NCBI RefSeq assembly: GCF_027595985.1 | Contig: NC_073305.1 | Location: 151,530,423-151,594,422 of the forward strand | Length of the DNA stretch: 64,000 nt | Direction of reading: 5' to 3' | DNA from: Sorex araneus | Taxonomy: Eukaryota > Chordata > Mammalia > Eulipotyphla > Soricidae | Shown: piece by piece, positions 21,474-33,478 of the stretch | Position numbering within the stretch: the stretch's first letter is position 1 | How the letters are laid out: each line of letters opens with the position of its first letter | Notes under the pieces: generated by a model | What the model saw: only the letters and a program-made list of their open reading frames with translations | Database searches by the model: none | What the model was told of the DNA's origin: nothing | Program-made: the position numbers and the translations under genes

Positions 21474-22804
21474 GTGAAAACCTATATACAAATGGGACTA
21501 TCTTAAACTAAGAAGCTTCTGCACCTCAAAAGAACGGTGGCCACAATACAAAGACAGTCTACAGAATGGGAAAGGATAGTCACTCGATACTCATCGATAT
21601 GGGGTTAATATCAAGGATATATAAGGCACGGGTTGAACTCCACAAGAAGAAAACATCCAAATCCATCACAAAATGGGGCAATGAAATAAACAGAAACTTT
21701 CTCAAAGAAGAAATTTGAATGACCAAAAGGCACATAAGAAAAGACATCACTAATCATCAGGGAGATACAGATCAAAACAACAATGAAATATTATCTCACA
21801 CCGCAGAGTCTGGCCCACATCCAAAAAAACAAAAGCAACCCGTGTTGGTGAGGATGTGGGGAGAAAGAGACTCTCCTTCACAGCTGGTAAGAATGCCGAC
21901 TGGGTCAGCCCTTTTGGAAAACCGTATAGACGATTCTCAAAAAATTAGAAATTGAGCTTCCATTTGACCCAGCAATACTACTCCTGGGAATATATCCAGA
22001 CGGGGGAAAAAGTATAGTAGAAATGACATCTGCACTTGTTTGTTCATCGCTGCACTGTTTACAATAGCCAAAATCTGGAAAAAAACCCGAGTGCCCAAGA
22101 ACAGATGACTGGTTAAAGAAACTTTGGTACATCTACACAATGGAACACTATACAGCTGTTAGGAGAGATGAAGTCATCAAATTTGCATATAAATGGATCA
22201 ACATGGAAAGTATTATGTTAAGTGAAATGACTCAGAAAGAGAGGGACAGACATAGAAAGATTGTACTCATATGTGGAATATAAAGTTACCGAATAGGAGA
22301 CTAACACCCAAGAGTAGTAGAGATAAGGACTAGGAGGTCTGCTCCATGGTTTGGCAACTGGTCTCATATGCTGGGGTGAAAAGTAGCTCAGATGGAGAAG
22401 GGAACACCAAGTAAAGGGTGTTGGGAGGACCCGCTCAGGTTGAAAGATGTGTGCCGAAAGTAGAGTATAGACCGAACACGATGGCCACTCAATACCTCTT
22501 TTGCAAATCACAACACCCAAAAGGAGAGAAAGCAAAAAAGAATGCACTGCCACAGAGTCAGGATGTGGTGGGGGATGGGGGAATGGGGTGGGAGTGGTTG
22601 AAGGGATACTGGGAACATTGGTGGAGGAGAATGGGCACTGGTAAAGGGATGGGTAAATAATCATTGTATAACTGAAATGCAAAGATGAGTTTGTAAGTAT
22701 ATAACTGTACCACACAGTGATTCACTAGTAAAAACTAAAAAAAAATAAGAATAAATAAAAAATTTTTAAATAAAAATAAATAAATAAAAGTTGTAGAACT
22801 GGAA
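21474..22804 (+). mobile_element. 5'-truncated L1 (ORF2 C-terminus plus 3' UTR)
   Basis: The 17-bp duplication aaaaattacattgcata (21457-21473 and 22805-22821) defines the insertion, and the A-rich start fits L1 endonuclease. The C-terminal half of ORF2 is recognisable in three interrupted frames, ending near 22280; only the end of ORF2 plus UTR is present. The 3' UTR contains a GC/G-rich block (22565-22650), then an A-rich tail with ATAAATA units. Confidence 0.92.
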
Positions 22805-22821
22805 AAAAATTACATTGCATA

Positions 22822-23763
22822 AATAGAATTGTATTGACTAAACAGAATTTCTTCCAAATAAAATCCATGATGAGTTTTTAGAGCTATTAATCACCTTTTA
22901 AACCCAAGTTATCAACTGACCATTGACCAAGACCTTCTAGATTGTTATTTCTAAGTGATTTATAAACTCTTCCCAATGAAGCTACAATTCTTCTATAATA
23001 TAAAGGTAACTTTGAAAGTCACTGCCTATGCAATCCTCAGCCTTATATTAGAGGCAAGTAGCTAATCATCCTAATTACCAACAGATGATTTCAGAAATGA
23101 ACTCTTCTTTTTTCAAGGAAGCAGTTGAAAAATCATTAAGTAAACATTCAAAATGTGGTCAACAGCAAGGGCCTCAGCATGAGGCTTGAAGCAAACCGTG
23201 GAATCTTTAGAAGCCCACTTTGTGCGCCTGAGGTCAAGGGAGCAGACACAAAGCATAGCGCAGCATTTAGTCACAGCAGGAGCCAAGAGCTCTCCTTCAG
23301 TGCTTGTGGGTTGGGCAGGAAAAAGGAATTCTAAGGGAGAAAGGGAAAGTGATATTGCCCATAACATAAATATCACATCCATGGGCCACATCAGATATGG
23401 CCTCTTAGCAACTGGAAACAATCCAGTAGCCAGCATAATTTATAAAATATCTCCTGTTCTGACATAGGAATATGAAAATTAGAGTTAACCATAACTTGAG
23501 GTAGGGAGACCTGAGATGTACAGGTCACCTATTTTGATAATATAGGAAGGACATCACTGGGCTTAGTTTATTTGAGTGCACAGCAGATAGTCTGAGAACA
23601 TGGCGAAATCTAGAGAAGACAGTGCCCCTTATTATTATACTTATGTGAACAAGACAAATTTTGGAAAAACAGAATTTCAAGTCTTAGCTGACAGGTAATT
23701 TGATAGATGGTTTCACTGTGAGTCCATCAATATAAATCAATGATTTCACATAAAAACATCTTT
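22822..23763. other. Unique sequence, no gene recognised
   Basis: At 23113-23467 both strands have frames of about 100 codons, overlapping antisense to each other, without a start context, splice signals or a recognisable protein. I treat them as chance. Confidence 0.45.
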
Positions 23764-23942
23764 CAAGGCCAGAGAGAGGCAGAGTACAGAAGGCAGGGTA
23801 TTAGCCTTGCATGTTGCTGACCTGGGTTCTATCATCATCACCCCATATGCTTCCCAGAGCCATGCCAGGAGTAATCCCTGAGCACAGAACCAGAAGTAAG
23901 CCCCGAACACAAGATGTTGACCCATAAGCAAAAAAAAAAATA
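23764..23942 (+). mobile_element. Type I SINE
   Basis: 'aaggccagagagaggcagag', 'cctgggttctatcatcatca' and 'aagatgttgacccataagca', then an A-run. It is the last SOR-type SINE before a 6.4-kb gap in them. Confidence 0.75.
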
Positions 23943-25128
23943 TTTGTATGTGTGTCTGTGTATGTGGGGGGAGGGTTGTTCTTTCATCAATAATTATGCT
24001 ATAGATAAGAGTTCATATATGTCAGTTGCTATTATTGTTGTACATGTATATGTTGGTACAAAAAAAACACTAGCCTAAGAATTAGGTCCCTGAAATTCTG
24101 ATTCTGACTTTGTTATTCCCCTTTCCATCCCCAAGAATGCCATGACACCAATCCAAACTGTAAATATATCCAGTGTTGTGCATTTAATATCCCCATTATT
24201 ATCCTCATATTGTAATCAGGAAGAAAACCTGATCCATAAAAAGGCAACATCAAGAGGCAAAAGAGAGTGCAGATATTGTGAGGTGAGAAGTGACTTTTGT
24301 CATCGCCCCCTTCATACTTACCTGCTTTATCTGGTCCAATCCTTCCTTAAAATGCAATTGGATGCACTATGCATCTAGACTGTATTCCCTTTACTCCTTT
24401 GCTCAACAACATAAAATTCTGGAATTTGTCAAGGCTAAAATTTGAATTAAGATCTATGCATTCAGAAGTCAATACATGATTTTTCTTAGTTCTGCAGAGA
24501 GGTTGATGAAGTCTTCCATATGCAAGATGGTGACCTAAAATGTGCCTATCACCTTATCTGAGCAACCATTTTCCATCTTGACCTCTTTCAAGTTCTGGTA
24601 TAAAAGTCTGCATGCAAGTTATTGCTTAAATCACATAACTTTTCACGCTGTTTAAAAGATTATAATAGGTTGTCTAGATGCTTAGTGTGAAGCATTATAG
24701 CTCTTACAGAGTCTTAAACTGAGAATAGTTTTCACTCAAAATGTGACTTATATGTTATTTTATAGACACCATACTTCCCCAAATAATTAAAATCGTCATC
24801 CCTAGAAATATTAAAATAAAGGTAATACCTGTAATCATAATTCCTACACTCTCAGAGAGACATTGTTAAAAATATGATGCATTTGCATTGTTTTTCTTTA
24901 ATGTTATATATTTGCATTAAACATATGTTAAACTGAAATTGTACTTTATATACAGTATTGGACTTTGCCCTTCAAAATTAGCTTATATTTTAAAATAATA
25001 ATTTCCAGACCCAATTTCCCTCTCATTGGGTTTTTCCATTGTTTTGACCTTTCTATCCAATATTTCAAAGACCATCTTTACATAAATATTTTGCAAAGCC
25101 TTTCTCAACTTTCAGGAAGATGTTCTAG
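23943..25128. other. Unique AT-rich sequence
   Basis: No SINE, no exon-like frame. Part of a SINE-free block. Confidence 0.5.
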
Positions 25129-25129
25129 G

Positions 25130-25340
25130 TAGACTGAGGGCATGCCATGTGTGTTCACAGTGCACCAAATATTGTGTCATAGTTTACAAATACAATGTAA
25201 GCCCTTTCGAAGTCCTAAGAAATATCTATGATATTTCACATTCTTTTTACAGAAGAAAAAATTAATAAAGAAAGATAGTAAGTTGGTCAAACCCATACAG
25301 AAATAAAAGATCTAGTATTTAAGCCTTTATAGGCTGCTTT
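25130..25340 (-). mobile_element. Ancient MIR or LINE-2-age relic
   Basis: 'ttctttttacagaagaaaaa', 'gatagtaagttggtcaaacc' and 'gatctagtatttaagcct' follow the order of the antisense MIR consensus, strongly decayed. Confidence 0.5.
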
Positions 25341-26180
25341 TTCAAAACTAGATTTTTAATAAGAGCATTGTCAAATTTTAATAGAAACATTGCCTCCTCT
25401 CCAAATTCATTTCCTCCTCAAAAGAGAATTTTCTTCCCCCTCCAATTTAGTTTACAGGACCTGTGCAATTGGAGTTCACCTTTAGTGATTTAATGACCTG
25501 AAAAATTTAGGGTTTACAGAGCTGTCCTTGGGTTGTTTTGGATGCTAGCACCATGGACCACCTAGGCTTTTGATAGCTTGATCTCCCTCTTGATAGCTTG
25601 ATCTCACTCTTGATAGCTTTATCTTGATAACGACATCTTGATAACTACAGAAAGAACATTTACTTTAAGATTTTGATGTTCAAAATTTAATAATATGATC
25701 TGGCTGATAGTTCTTCAGGTTTCCCCCCTAAAGTTTACATTTTTTTATTATATTGTTAAAGAGCCTGCCTTTATTTGCTCAATTTCTCTTCCACCCATTT
25801 CTGCACATGCTAATTTGTTATCATCAAGTGTATCACAAAGCTGACCTGTAAAGATTAAGCCTACTGAAAACATATACAAGAGTTATCACTAATGTTTTGG
25901 AAGAAAATAAGCATCATTAAAATCGGAATTGCAGAGGTGAATTAAATGTACATATAAATATTGACTTGTAGCTTATAAGTCAACTGAAACTCAGTTTTAA
26001 AACAGTTACCTTAAAAAAAAAGAAAGGCATCAGATCTTTTAAAAATAATTACACACATAACAAAAATGAGGTAATAATAACCCGGATTATTTTGAAAATT
26101 ATACTTTTTTCATTCACATAAGAAAAAGATGAAAATAAAATATGGTAGAGGGACTCTCCTAAAACCAACCTTAAGTCTTC
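25341..26180. other. Unique sequence with a short local repeat
   Basis: At 25569-25640 the phrase 'ttgatagcttgatct' recurs three to four times with period 18-20 (for example 'cttgatagcttgatctccct' then 'cttgatagcttgatctcact'). No gene recognised. Confidence 0.5.
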
Positions 26181-26339
26181 AGAACCTAAGCTGAGTATGT
26201 CAAGGAAAGTAAACCTTAGGAGAGGGCTTTAGGACGTGAAGCCTGAGAAGGTGGGAAACAGCATGCAGCCACCAAGGGGGAGGCTTGGTACAAAGGCAGT
26301 GCCTGGTGGTAAGGGGATACTGCTGAAGAAGAGAGAACT

Positions 26340-26640
26340 CGAGATGAGTATCAGAGAAGACTTCCTGGCGGTGAGAACTGTTGGATTAGAGACTGGGCTC
26401 CCTTGGGAAGAATGGGAAGCTCCCTCACTCAAGACACCAGAAACCGGACAGACCCCAACAGAAATGGCCACACTGAAGAAAGAAAGTCTGCGCTGACAGA
26501 GGATGAACCGGATAACCTGCAAGGCCCTTTCTATCTGGAGTTTCTTTGATTACAGAAATATAATCCTGCAAGGATATAGGAACGGTTGTAAAGGGGAGTG
26601 TTTTAAATTTTTGAGTGAACTTAATTCTCATGGAAGGTGC
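26340..26640 (+). mobile_element. Possible CR1/L3-class LINE relic
   Basis: 'gaagacttcctggcggtgag', 'aactgttggattagagactg' and 'ggctcccttgggaag' followed by 'gaagctccctcact' resemble the 3' part of mammalian CR1/L3 elements. The remainder is too decayed to confirm. An 86-codon frame in the same stretch (26236-26496) is therefore unlikely to be a gene. Confidence 0.4.
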
Positions 26641-27169
26641 TGGACCGACATCCTCAAAGACAAAAGTTTTCTATTCATCCATACAACATTGACAGAGATA
26701 CATTTCCCGATGGGGCGTTCCCAAATGTGTCCCCAGCACAGGCTTTGAAGGAGAGGGAAAGCTGTGTCTTTCACCTCCAGACTCCTTGCTTTTCTATAGC
26801 TCCACAACAACAATGGGGCTATTGGTTCTAAATATTGTTCTTCAGACCAAATCTCCTGCTTTCCCAACCCCCACTCCCTAGCAAGTGAAATGCTACAATT
26901 TGAAGGGACCTTGCAGATTTCTTGAAAGCATCCATCTGGGAAGCATTAAATGAACAAACCGCTTTCAGACGATATATGTTGTTGTTTTCTTTTTAAATCG
27001 CTTTCTTCCATGAACAGATGCAGAAGAGGGCGGGTGGTAGATGGACCTGGGCATAATTCCTACATCCCCTATGCATACAGAAAGTATTGAACAAAAGTTT
27101 TTAATATAGTTTCTTATTCCCTTCACATTATTCTTTATCTTCCTTATCTTTCCATGTTGTTAATTAAAA
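26641..27169. other. Unique sequence
   Basis: No recognised element. Confidence 0.4.
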
Positions 27170-27661
27170 AAAATCAAGAAAACCACAAAGACGACTGGGT
27201 AGGAAAGAGGGGCTTTATTGACATGAAAACAACTGGAATGGGAAGGACGTCCACCAGCGCCAGCTGGAGAACAGCTTCAAAAGGACCGAATAAGGCTCTG
27301 GTTTTATGCCCAGCAGAGATAGAGTGACATAACTGCTTATACATATTCTAGCAGGTTTTTTTAAAAAAAATGCATGCACATTTATGATTCAGAATGGTAA
27401 GCCTGCACAATTGAGCAACATGCAATGAACATACAGTACATGTACAGAAAGTGTGAAGAAACAGGATAGGAGGTATATTTTATTATGTGGAATGAAGAGG
27501 AAGAGCACTAAAGGTCAAGAGGGGAGTTGCTGCCCAGTTCCCACTGGCCAGTACTGTCCAGCCAGGAGCCTGCGTTCCTCATTCTCACTTGGTCCAATCG
27601 CAATCCATAGAAGCTTCTCCCAGAGAGAGGTATAAGCTAACCCTTCAAGCTATAAGCCTCA
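27170..27661 (-). mobile_element. Candidate solo LTR of an endogenous retrovirus
   Basis: On the minus strand there is an LTR-like order: an inverted CCAAT signal (plus ccaat at 27594-27598), a TATA-like 'gcataaaacc' (27300-27309), about 85 bp later AATAAAG (plus 27213-27219), then a CT-rich stretch 'cccctctttcctacccag'. Neither end is fixed: a terminal TG/CA pair and a target duplication were not convincing, and no viral genes adjoin it. Confidence 0.4.
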
Positions 27662-30386
27662 GGTCAGTCTGTTTCAACTTTTCCTAAGCTCAGAGTTCTT
27701 GTGAACTGGGGATGGGGGCGGGAGGGCGGGGGGAAGGTTGCAAAAATCTTTAATTATTGTTTCCTTCCAAACTATAACTGTTATCCATCCTTAAATTTGT
27801 TTATAACATGTCAATTAGAGAAACTTGGAATTCACAGTTCACCTCCCAGCTTGCCAATTAATTCTCCCTCTTGCATCTCTCCTAAGTTATGTTATTTTCC
27901 TTACTTAATTTTTTTTGCAGAAGTGACCTCAACATCCTGGTATCTCACTATTATATAACACCTTCATCTTGGGTATCAGTGCAAATATTTTATCAGCTTT
28001 TTCTAGATACTGAGAGAAGAATCCATGCCGTCTTTCTCCTTGCCGTTGGCTAGACAGACCTGAGCAGTCATGCTTCCATCCATGAGGATGGCAAACTCAG
28101 AGTGGCATCGCCTTTGATTCAAGCAACAGTGTAAGGGGCTTAATTTACTTGGCCTTGAATTTCAGCACTGAGCACAGGGATATTAGATATAAAGGGAAAA
28201 TCCAGTTTTGACTACCCCCTATTTTCTGTTGTGATTGTTAACAAAATTCCCTGCATGTCCTGACAATGGCATATTCAATTACTTATTTCCTATAGAAAGT
28301 TTCTCTTACACTTCAATGAACTTGGATAAAAACAAGGCCTCCCGAGTGGCCCCCCAACGGTTCAGATGGCATCCTAGCTGACGCTTGCCCACAGAAGTTG
28401 GAACTCGTTTTTTTGCCCCTCTATGTTTAAGTAATCAAAGGAACATCGACTCAATGAGACAGAGGACTGAATTTGTCAGGAAGTAGTTGTTACCTTTGAT
28501 TTCCTGCTCCTTCATTGCAGACAAAAGCCTGCTATATGGTTACCTCCAATGGTGCATGGTGTACATTGCAGACCACAATGTAGATGAGTAATCAATCCTG
28601 TGAGAATCTGAGTGACCTGACCCAAGACCCCACTCACAAGTGGGCAGACAACCTGGAGCCTGTAAACACATTGTTTTCAACTTAGCTGAAAAGTAATTTT
28701 AAGAGACAGATGCATACACACACACAAACAAAAATAGAATATAATACTCTCCAAGGAGAGTGATTATTTTCATGGCTAATCAAGAAGAGAGTAAACTCAT
28801 AAAGTCCAATGTTGAAGCCTGGTCAAGTATAAGAAATACACCTCAGTCAGTGAATAATTGTCTCTTGTATCCACTTACTGCCCAAAGGTCTACTGCTTCT
28901 GGATTCATGTATCTCCACACATAAACAAGCTAGCAAGAGAAAGTTTCCTTGAAAAAGTACCTGACGTAAAATTGTAATGTAGTACAGCTGTGATAACCTC
29001 TCGTGCCCCCTGAAATAAAGGTATCGCTCTATCTGCAGACACTCAGCACATTGACTCCCTTGTACTCCCAACACTGCAGTCCAATTATCACTTGGCTAGT
29101 CCTTCGGTCCTTCAAAGCAGGAGTGCAATTTTCCAAGAGCAATCTCCTGAACATCAGGAGCACAGCCATTCCAGAGCATCACAGAGCTTGTCCAATCTAT
29201 CCATCGAAGAGCTCTCATACACCTAAAAGAAGAGCACTACCTTTAACATCCAAGTCCAGAACACTGACCATGAAAAAAATTCAGGTAGTGTCCTCTATTG
29301 ATTGGGTTTTGAGTTTGTTTGTTTGTCTTTCAAAAAAAGGACCAAGTTCTTGATGATGACCAGGTTCCTTTCTATATGATAAATCATTTTCATGTGATTT
29401 TCATTTCTGTTTCAATCCTTTGTAAAGAGACATTTCAGTAAGCTGGTTCTACACAGTACAGATGCTCTTACTCTGAACAAATAAAATAATCCATAGACAT
29501 ACAAAGAGTTAACCTATTGATCTGGAACCCCATTGGATTTATATACTGGACTCACATCAATAGAATTCATTTTCAATATAACCTGGGCCAGGGTCAGTTC
29601 TGAGCATGACAGATCTAGTTCTCTCACAGACATCTTGATTTGAATACTAAGGCAATCTATAAACATTTATTCATGACCCTCCCGAGATACCACCTTCTAC
29701 ATTAATTTGGAATAGAAGCCCAAGTATCACTAGAAGGGCATGGTTAAAATGTTTATAACTGCTAGGCAAACGTTTATTTTCTCTCTTCCAGTATTTTCTC
29801 ACTTAAACAGTTCCTTACTCCTACCTATAGCTTTTCTCTATTATTTCACAAAAAGTATTTCAATACATGTTGTATTTTTCTGTAACAGCTTTCAAAATAG
29901 TTTTTTAGGATACTTGATGACATACACTAGTCTTCCCTTTGTTATAAAATGCTTATTGACTTAAAACTTCCATTTCATTTAATTGTGTTCATATGTGTGT
30001 GAGTAAAACTTGACTGGATGGTTCATCTATGATACCATGACTTTCCTGAAGGGTATCTTGAAATTAATGTATCTTTTCCATGAAGATTCCTTATTCAAAT
30101 GTCTTGTGCCTTTATGTTCCTTAACCTCTGTTTATATAGTGTCTGTAGGAAAGTACATAGAACCTTGTAACTGATGGTATTGGAACAATTTTCTTATATA
30201 ATAGAATTTAAAAGGATCATTCCAAAGCTCAAATAGAAGTTAAAAGTCTTCTTATGACTATGCCTCAGAAAAGTCCCTGGATGTCACAGCTGCCACATTC
30301 TATTAATCAAGCAAGCTATTAAAGCCAGTCCAGTTTCACATGGAGGGGAGTAGATTCTACCTCTTGACAAGAAAATGACATAGTAT
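27662..30386. other. Unique sequence, SINE-free
   Basis: 2.7 kb without any recognisable young SINE or L1. Frames are short; that at 29003-29353 (116 codons) has no start context or homology I recognise. A GC-rich tract (gggggcgggagggcggggg) lies at 27714-27733, at the junction with the LTR candidate. Confidence 0.5.
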
Positions 30387-30387
30387 G

Positions 30388-30640
30388 AGGCCAGAGCTGT
30401 AGTACAGTGGGTAGGGCATCTACCTTGCACACAGCCAGCATTAGTTTGATCCCCGACACCCATGCAGAAAGTTCCAGGTTTTATTCCCCATACCTCATGA
30501 TTGTGGTCTAGTTGTGCTCAACTCCACTTGGCCCTAGCACCAAAACTGTAAAGCCTACACTGGCCAGTTAGAGCATCACCAGGTGTGGCCCCCCAAGTAC
30601 CACTGGAGAAGACCACTAGAGATAAATAAGCAAATAAAAC
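30388..30640 (+). mobile_element. Type I SINE, long variant
   Basis: Head 'aggccagagctgtagtacag' and 'tagtttgatccccgacaccc', end 'catcaccaggtgtggccccc'. The middle (about 30465-30560) carries extra sequence relative to other copies. Confidence 0.65.
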
Positions 30641-30666
30641 TTTTAAAGCATAAAATAAAACAGAGA

Positions 30667-31384
30667 GAGACATACAAATGAATCTCTGAACCAAGTAGCT
30701 CTGGGCAGAAATGCCTCCACACTTTGCCTTAGACCACCTTCTCCAGGCCACCCAGATGGAAGCAAGTGCCGTCCCTCTGCCTGTTCCCTGGGAAAGATGG
30801 TGGCCGCCATCTTCTAGGACTCAATGGAAAACCCAGCAGCGATGACACACACCAGGCCTCATGGGATAGGGGAAGAGCTGGTCCTTCTGCTCCCCTGCCC
30901 AACACGATCCTGAGATGACGCCCACAAATGGCCCGTGGCTACTTATTAAGCTCCTGAACAGCCATGATCCCAGAGACACACAAACGAATCTTGAAACCAA
31001 GCGGCTCTTGGTAGTATCTCTCCAAACCCTAATTATTAACATTGTAGAATTCCAAAATTTTATATGCTACTCATAACCAGCAATACAAAACAAACTGTCT
31101 AACATTGCCTTTTTGACAGGTCTGAGTGTTGGGGGGAAATTCCAAATAATAATGGTGGGACTGTGTCAAAATATTGAATGTAATCAAAGTAAAGAGAGAA
31201 AGTAATGTGGAAATTTTCTGCCACACAGGCAGAAAGAGTGGGAAGGGGGGTATACTGGAGGTTTTGGTGGTGGAGAATGCACTGGTGAAGGGATGGGTAT
31301 TTCATCATTGTATGACTGAGACTCAAACATGAAAGCTTTGTAACTATTCTCATGGTGAATCAATAAATAAATTTTAAAAAAATA
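30667..31384 (+). mobile_element. Chimeric retroposon with duplicated head
   Basis: The 15-bp duplication aaaataaaacagaga (30652-30666 and 31385-31399) marks a complete insertion of about 720 bp. The head begins 'gacatacaaatgaatctctg' and a related unit recurs at about 30975 ('gacacacaaacgaatcttga'), a period near 305 bp. The palindrome aagatggtggccgccatctt sits at 30794-30813. From about 31110 the L1-like tail follows ('aatgtaatcaaagtaaagag', 'ggtgaatcaataaataaatt'). Confidence 0.75.
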
Positions 31385-31447
31385 AAAATAAAACAGAGAC
31401 TGTATTCTTCAGTGGAACAGAATCAAGCAGTAAGAATAATGGGGTGC

Positions 31448-32201
31448 CCGCAATACCACTTCTGGGAATATATCTTAAAGATTCAAAAAAGCACAGTAGA
31501 AATGACATCTGTACCTATGTGTTCATTACAGCACTGTTCACAATAGCCAAAATCTGGGAACAACCCAAGAGCCCTAGAACAGACTAGTTAAAGAAACTTT
31601 GGTACATCTACACAATGGAATACTAAGCAGCTGTTAGGAGAGATGAAGTCATGAAATTTGCATATAAATGGATAGACATGGAGAGTGTCATGCTAAGTGA
31701 AATGAGTCAGAAAGAAAGGGACAGACATAGAAGGACTGCACTCATTTGTGAAGTATAAAATACATCACATGAGACTGACAACCAAGGACAGTAGATTAAA
31801 GGACCAGGAAGATTGCACCATAGCTGGAAGCCTGCCTCATGAGTGGAGGGAAGAAGGCAGCTAGAATAGAGAAGGGATCACTAAGAAAATGTTGGCTGGA
31901 GGAATCGGTCTGGACGGGAGGTATGTGCTGAAAGTAGATAATGGACCAAACATGATGACCTCTCAGTGTCTGTATTGCAAACCATAACGCCCAAAAGTAA
32001 AGAGAGAGAGTATGGGAAATATTTCCTGACATGGAGGCAGGGGGAGGGTGGCAAATGGGGGTGTACACTGGGGATATTGGTGGTGGGGATTGTGCACTGG
32101 AAGGATGGGTGTTTGATCATTGTGTGATATTAACCCAAACATGAAAGCTTGTAACCATCTCATGGTGATTCAATAAAATTTTTTTAAAAAAAGAAAAGAA
32201 A
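31448..32201 (+). mobile_element. 5'-truncated L1 (end of ORF2 plus 3' UTR)
   Basis: Starts in the ORF2 C-terminal region ('caataccacttctgggaata') and runs to 'gtgattcaataaaat' plus an A-rich tail. Flanked by the 10-bp duplication aatggggtgc (31438-31447 and 32202-32211). The ORF2 end falls near 31755. Confidence 0.9.
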
Positions 32202-32211
32202 AATGGGGTGC

Positions 32212-33262
32212 GAGCGTGGTGTGGTGGAGATAGATGAAATAAAATGATATTATTAGATCCCATGACCTACCCACCAGTTTAGCCTATAGTCTGTCTCATT
32301 TTGTGAGTCAAAAATATTCTTCCAGATGCTTCATTCTTGAAAATATAGACATAAGGTACTTGGCAATCAAGGGAATATACCACTGACTCTTACTAGATCA
32401 TTTTTAGCCCTGTGCCACCCATTCCAATTCCCTAATCCCTCACATCCTGCTTACAGTTGGTGGAATATAGAGTTCCACCTAGCCGCATCCTGCAGATCTC
32501 CCAGCAGGACGTCATAGCTGTGTATCAGTTACTAGGTGTGGGTTTCCTTTTGCACCAGCTTGTCTGTCTTCCTGGGGATGAAATGAAGAATTCCCTAAGG
32601 AGAGAACCCAGCATCACTGCCTCCTGCCTGGTCAGCTTCCAGGGAAAGTCAGTGGCGGCTTTGCTTGCAGCACCGCCAGCCTACGTATCCATAACAAAGG
32701 CAGCAGGAGACTTGCACTCTGGCTGTCTGCAGCGCTGGCATTTAGCTCAGATTTTCCCCAAACTTGTTCCCAGTGTACTGAACTTCTGGAGCTTGGTGGT
32801 CTCATCACCTGGTGTACACTGAAAGGTCAGTAAGGCAAGATGAGAGTGGTTTCTTTGCTCTTTGACTCTGATCTCTGGAAATTCCTGAAGAACGTTGCTT
32901 CCTTGAGAGAAATTGACAGATGACAACTGTAAAGAGGCCTGTGAACTTATATAGCTGTGAACTCAGACCACAGCTACATAAGTACCACTGAGGGCTTTCA
33001 TGCCAGGATCACAGCATTTTTCCGTTAGAGTGAAGCAAGAAGCAAATGTTTTATGTTCTGTAATGCCAGTCTTTTGATTACAAAATAAAGTACACTGTAC
33101 TTATGAAAATTAACATATTGAAATTCTGAACCCAAGTGTGATTATTTAACTATTATTTTCTAATAAAATATGCTCACCTGATCTTATATATTAGTCAAAG
33201 CAGCATCGACTCTGCAGATAATGTCACCAAAGCAGTAAGAGTAAAAGGTGAAAAAATAGATT
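32212..33262. other. Unique sequence with an exon-like block
   Basis: At 32457-32825 a frame of about 121 codons (no early ATG) is preceded by a pyrimidine-rich stretch ending 'ttacag' and followed by 'aaag|gtcagt', a near-consensus donor, just past the stop codon. This could be an untranslated or lncRNA exon, or chance. No protein family is recognised. Confidence 0.3.
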
Positions 33263-33277
33263 TAAAAGCCTCCAACT

Positions 33278-33463
33278 GGGGCTGGAGTGATAGCACAGCG
33301 GGTAGGGTGTTTGCGTTGCCTGAGGCCGACCCAGGTTCGATACCCAGCATCCCATATGGTCCCCTGAGCACGGACAGGGGTAATTCCTGAGTGCAGAGCC
33401 AGGAGTCACCCCTGTGCATCGCTGGGTGTGACTCAAAAAGAAAAGAAAAAAAGAAAAAAAAAA
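33278..33463 (+). mobile_element. Young type I SINE
   Basis: Near-consensus copy from 'ggggctggagtgatagcaca' to an AAAAG-rich tail. The perfect 15-bp duplication taaaagcctccaact (33263-33277, 33464-33478) and a TT|AAAA-like cut show L1-endonuclease-type integration. Confidence 0.96.
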
Positions 33464-33478
33464 TAAAAGCCTCCAACT

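Noticed and set aside
22418-22715. 80- to 165-codon frames on both strands
   Set aside because: They fall wholly in the 3' UTR of the L1 at 21474-22804.
23113-23467. Overlapping frames of about 100 codons on opposite strands
   Set aside because: Two antisense frames open in the same interval without start context or similarity suggest chance; neither could be preferred.
28340-28372. Minus-strand 'ttggggggccactcgggagg' resembling a retroviral primer binding site
   Set aside because: No LTR end lies immediately upstream, and the sequence beyond it does not match the LTR candidate at 27170-27661.
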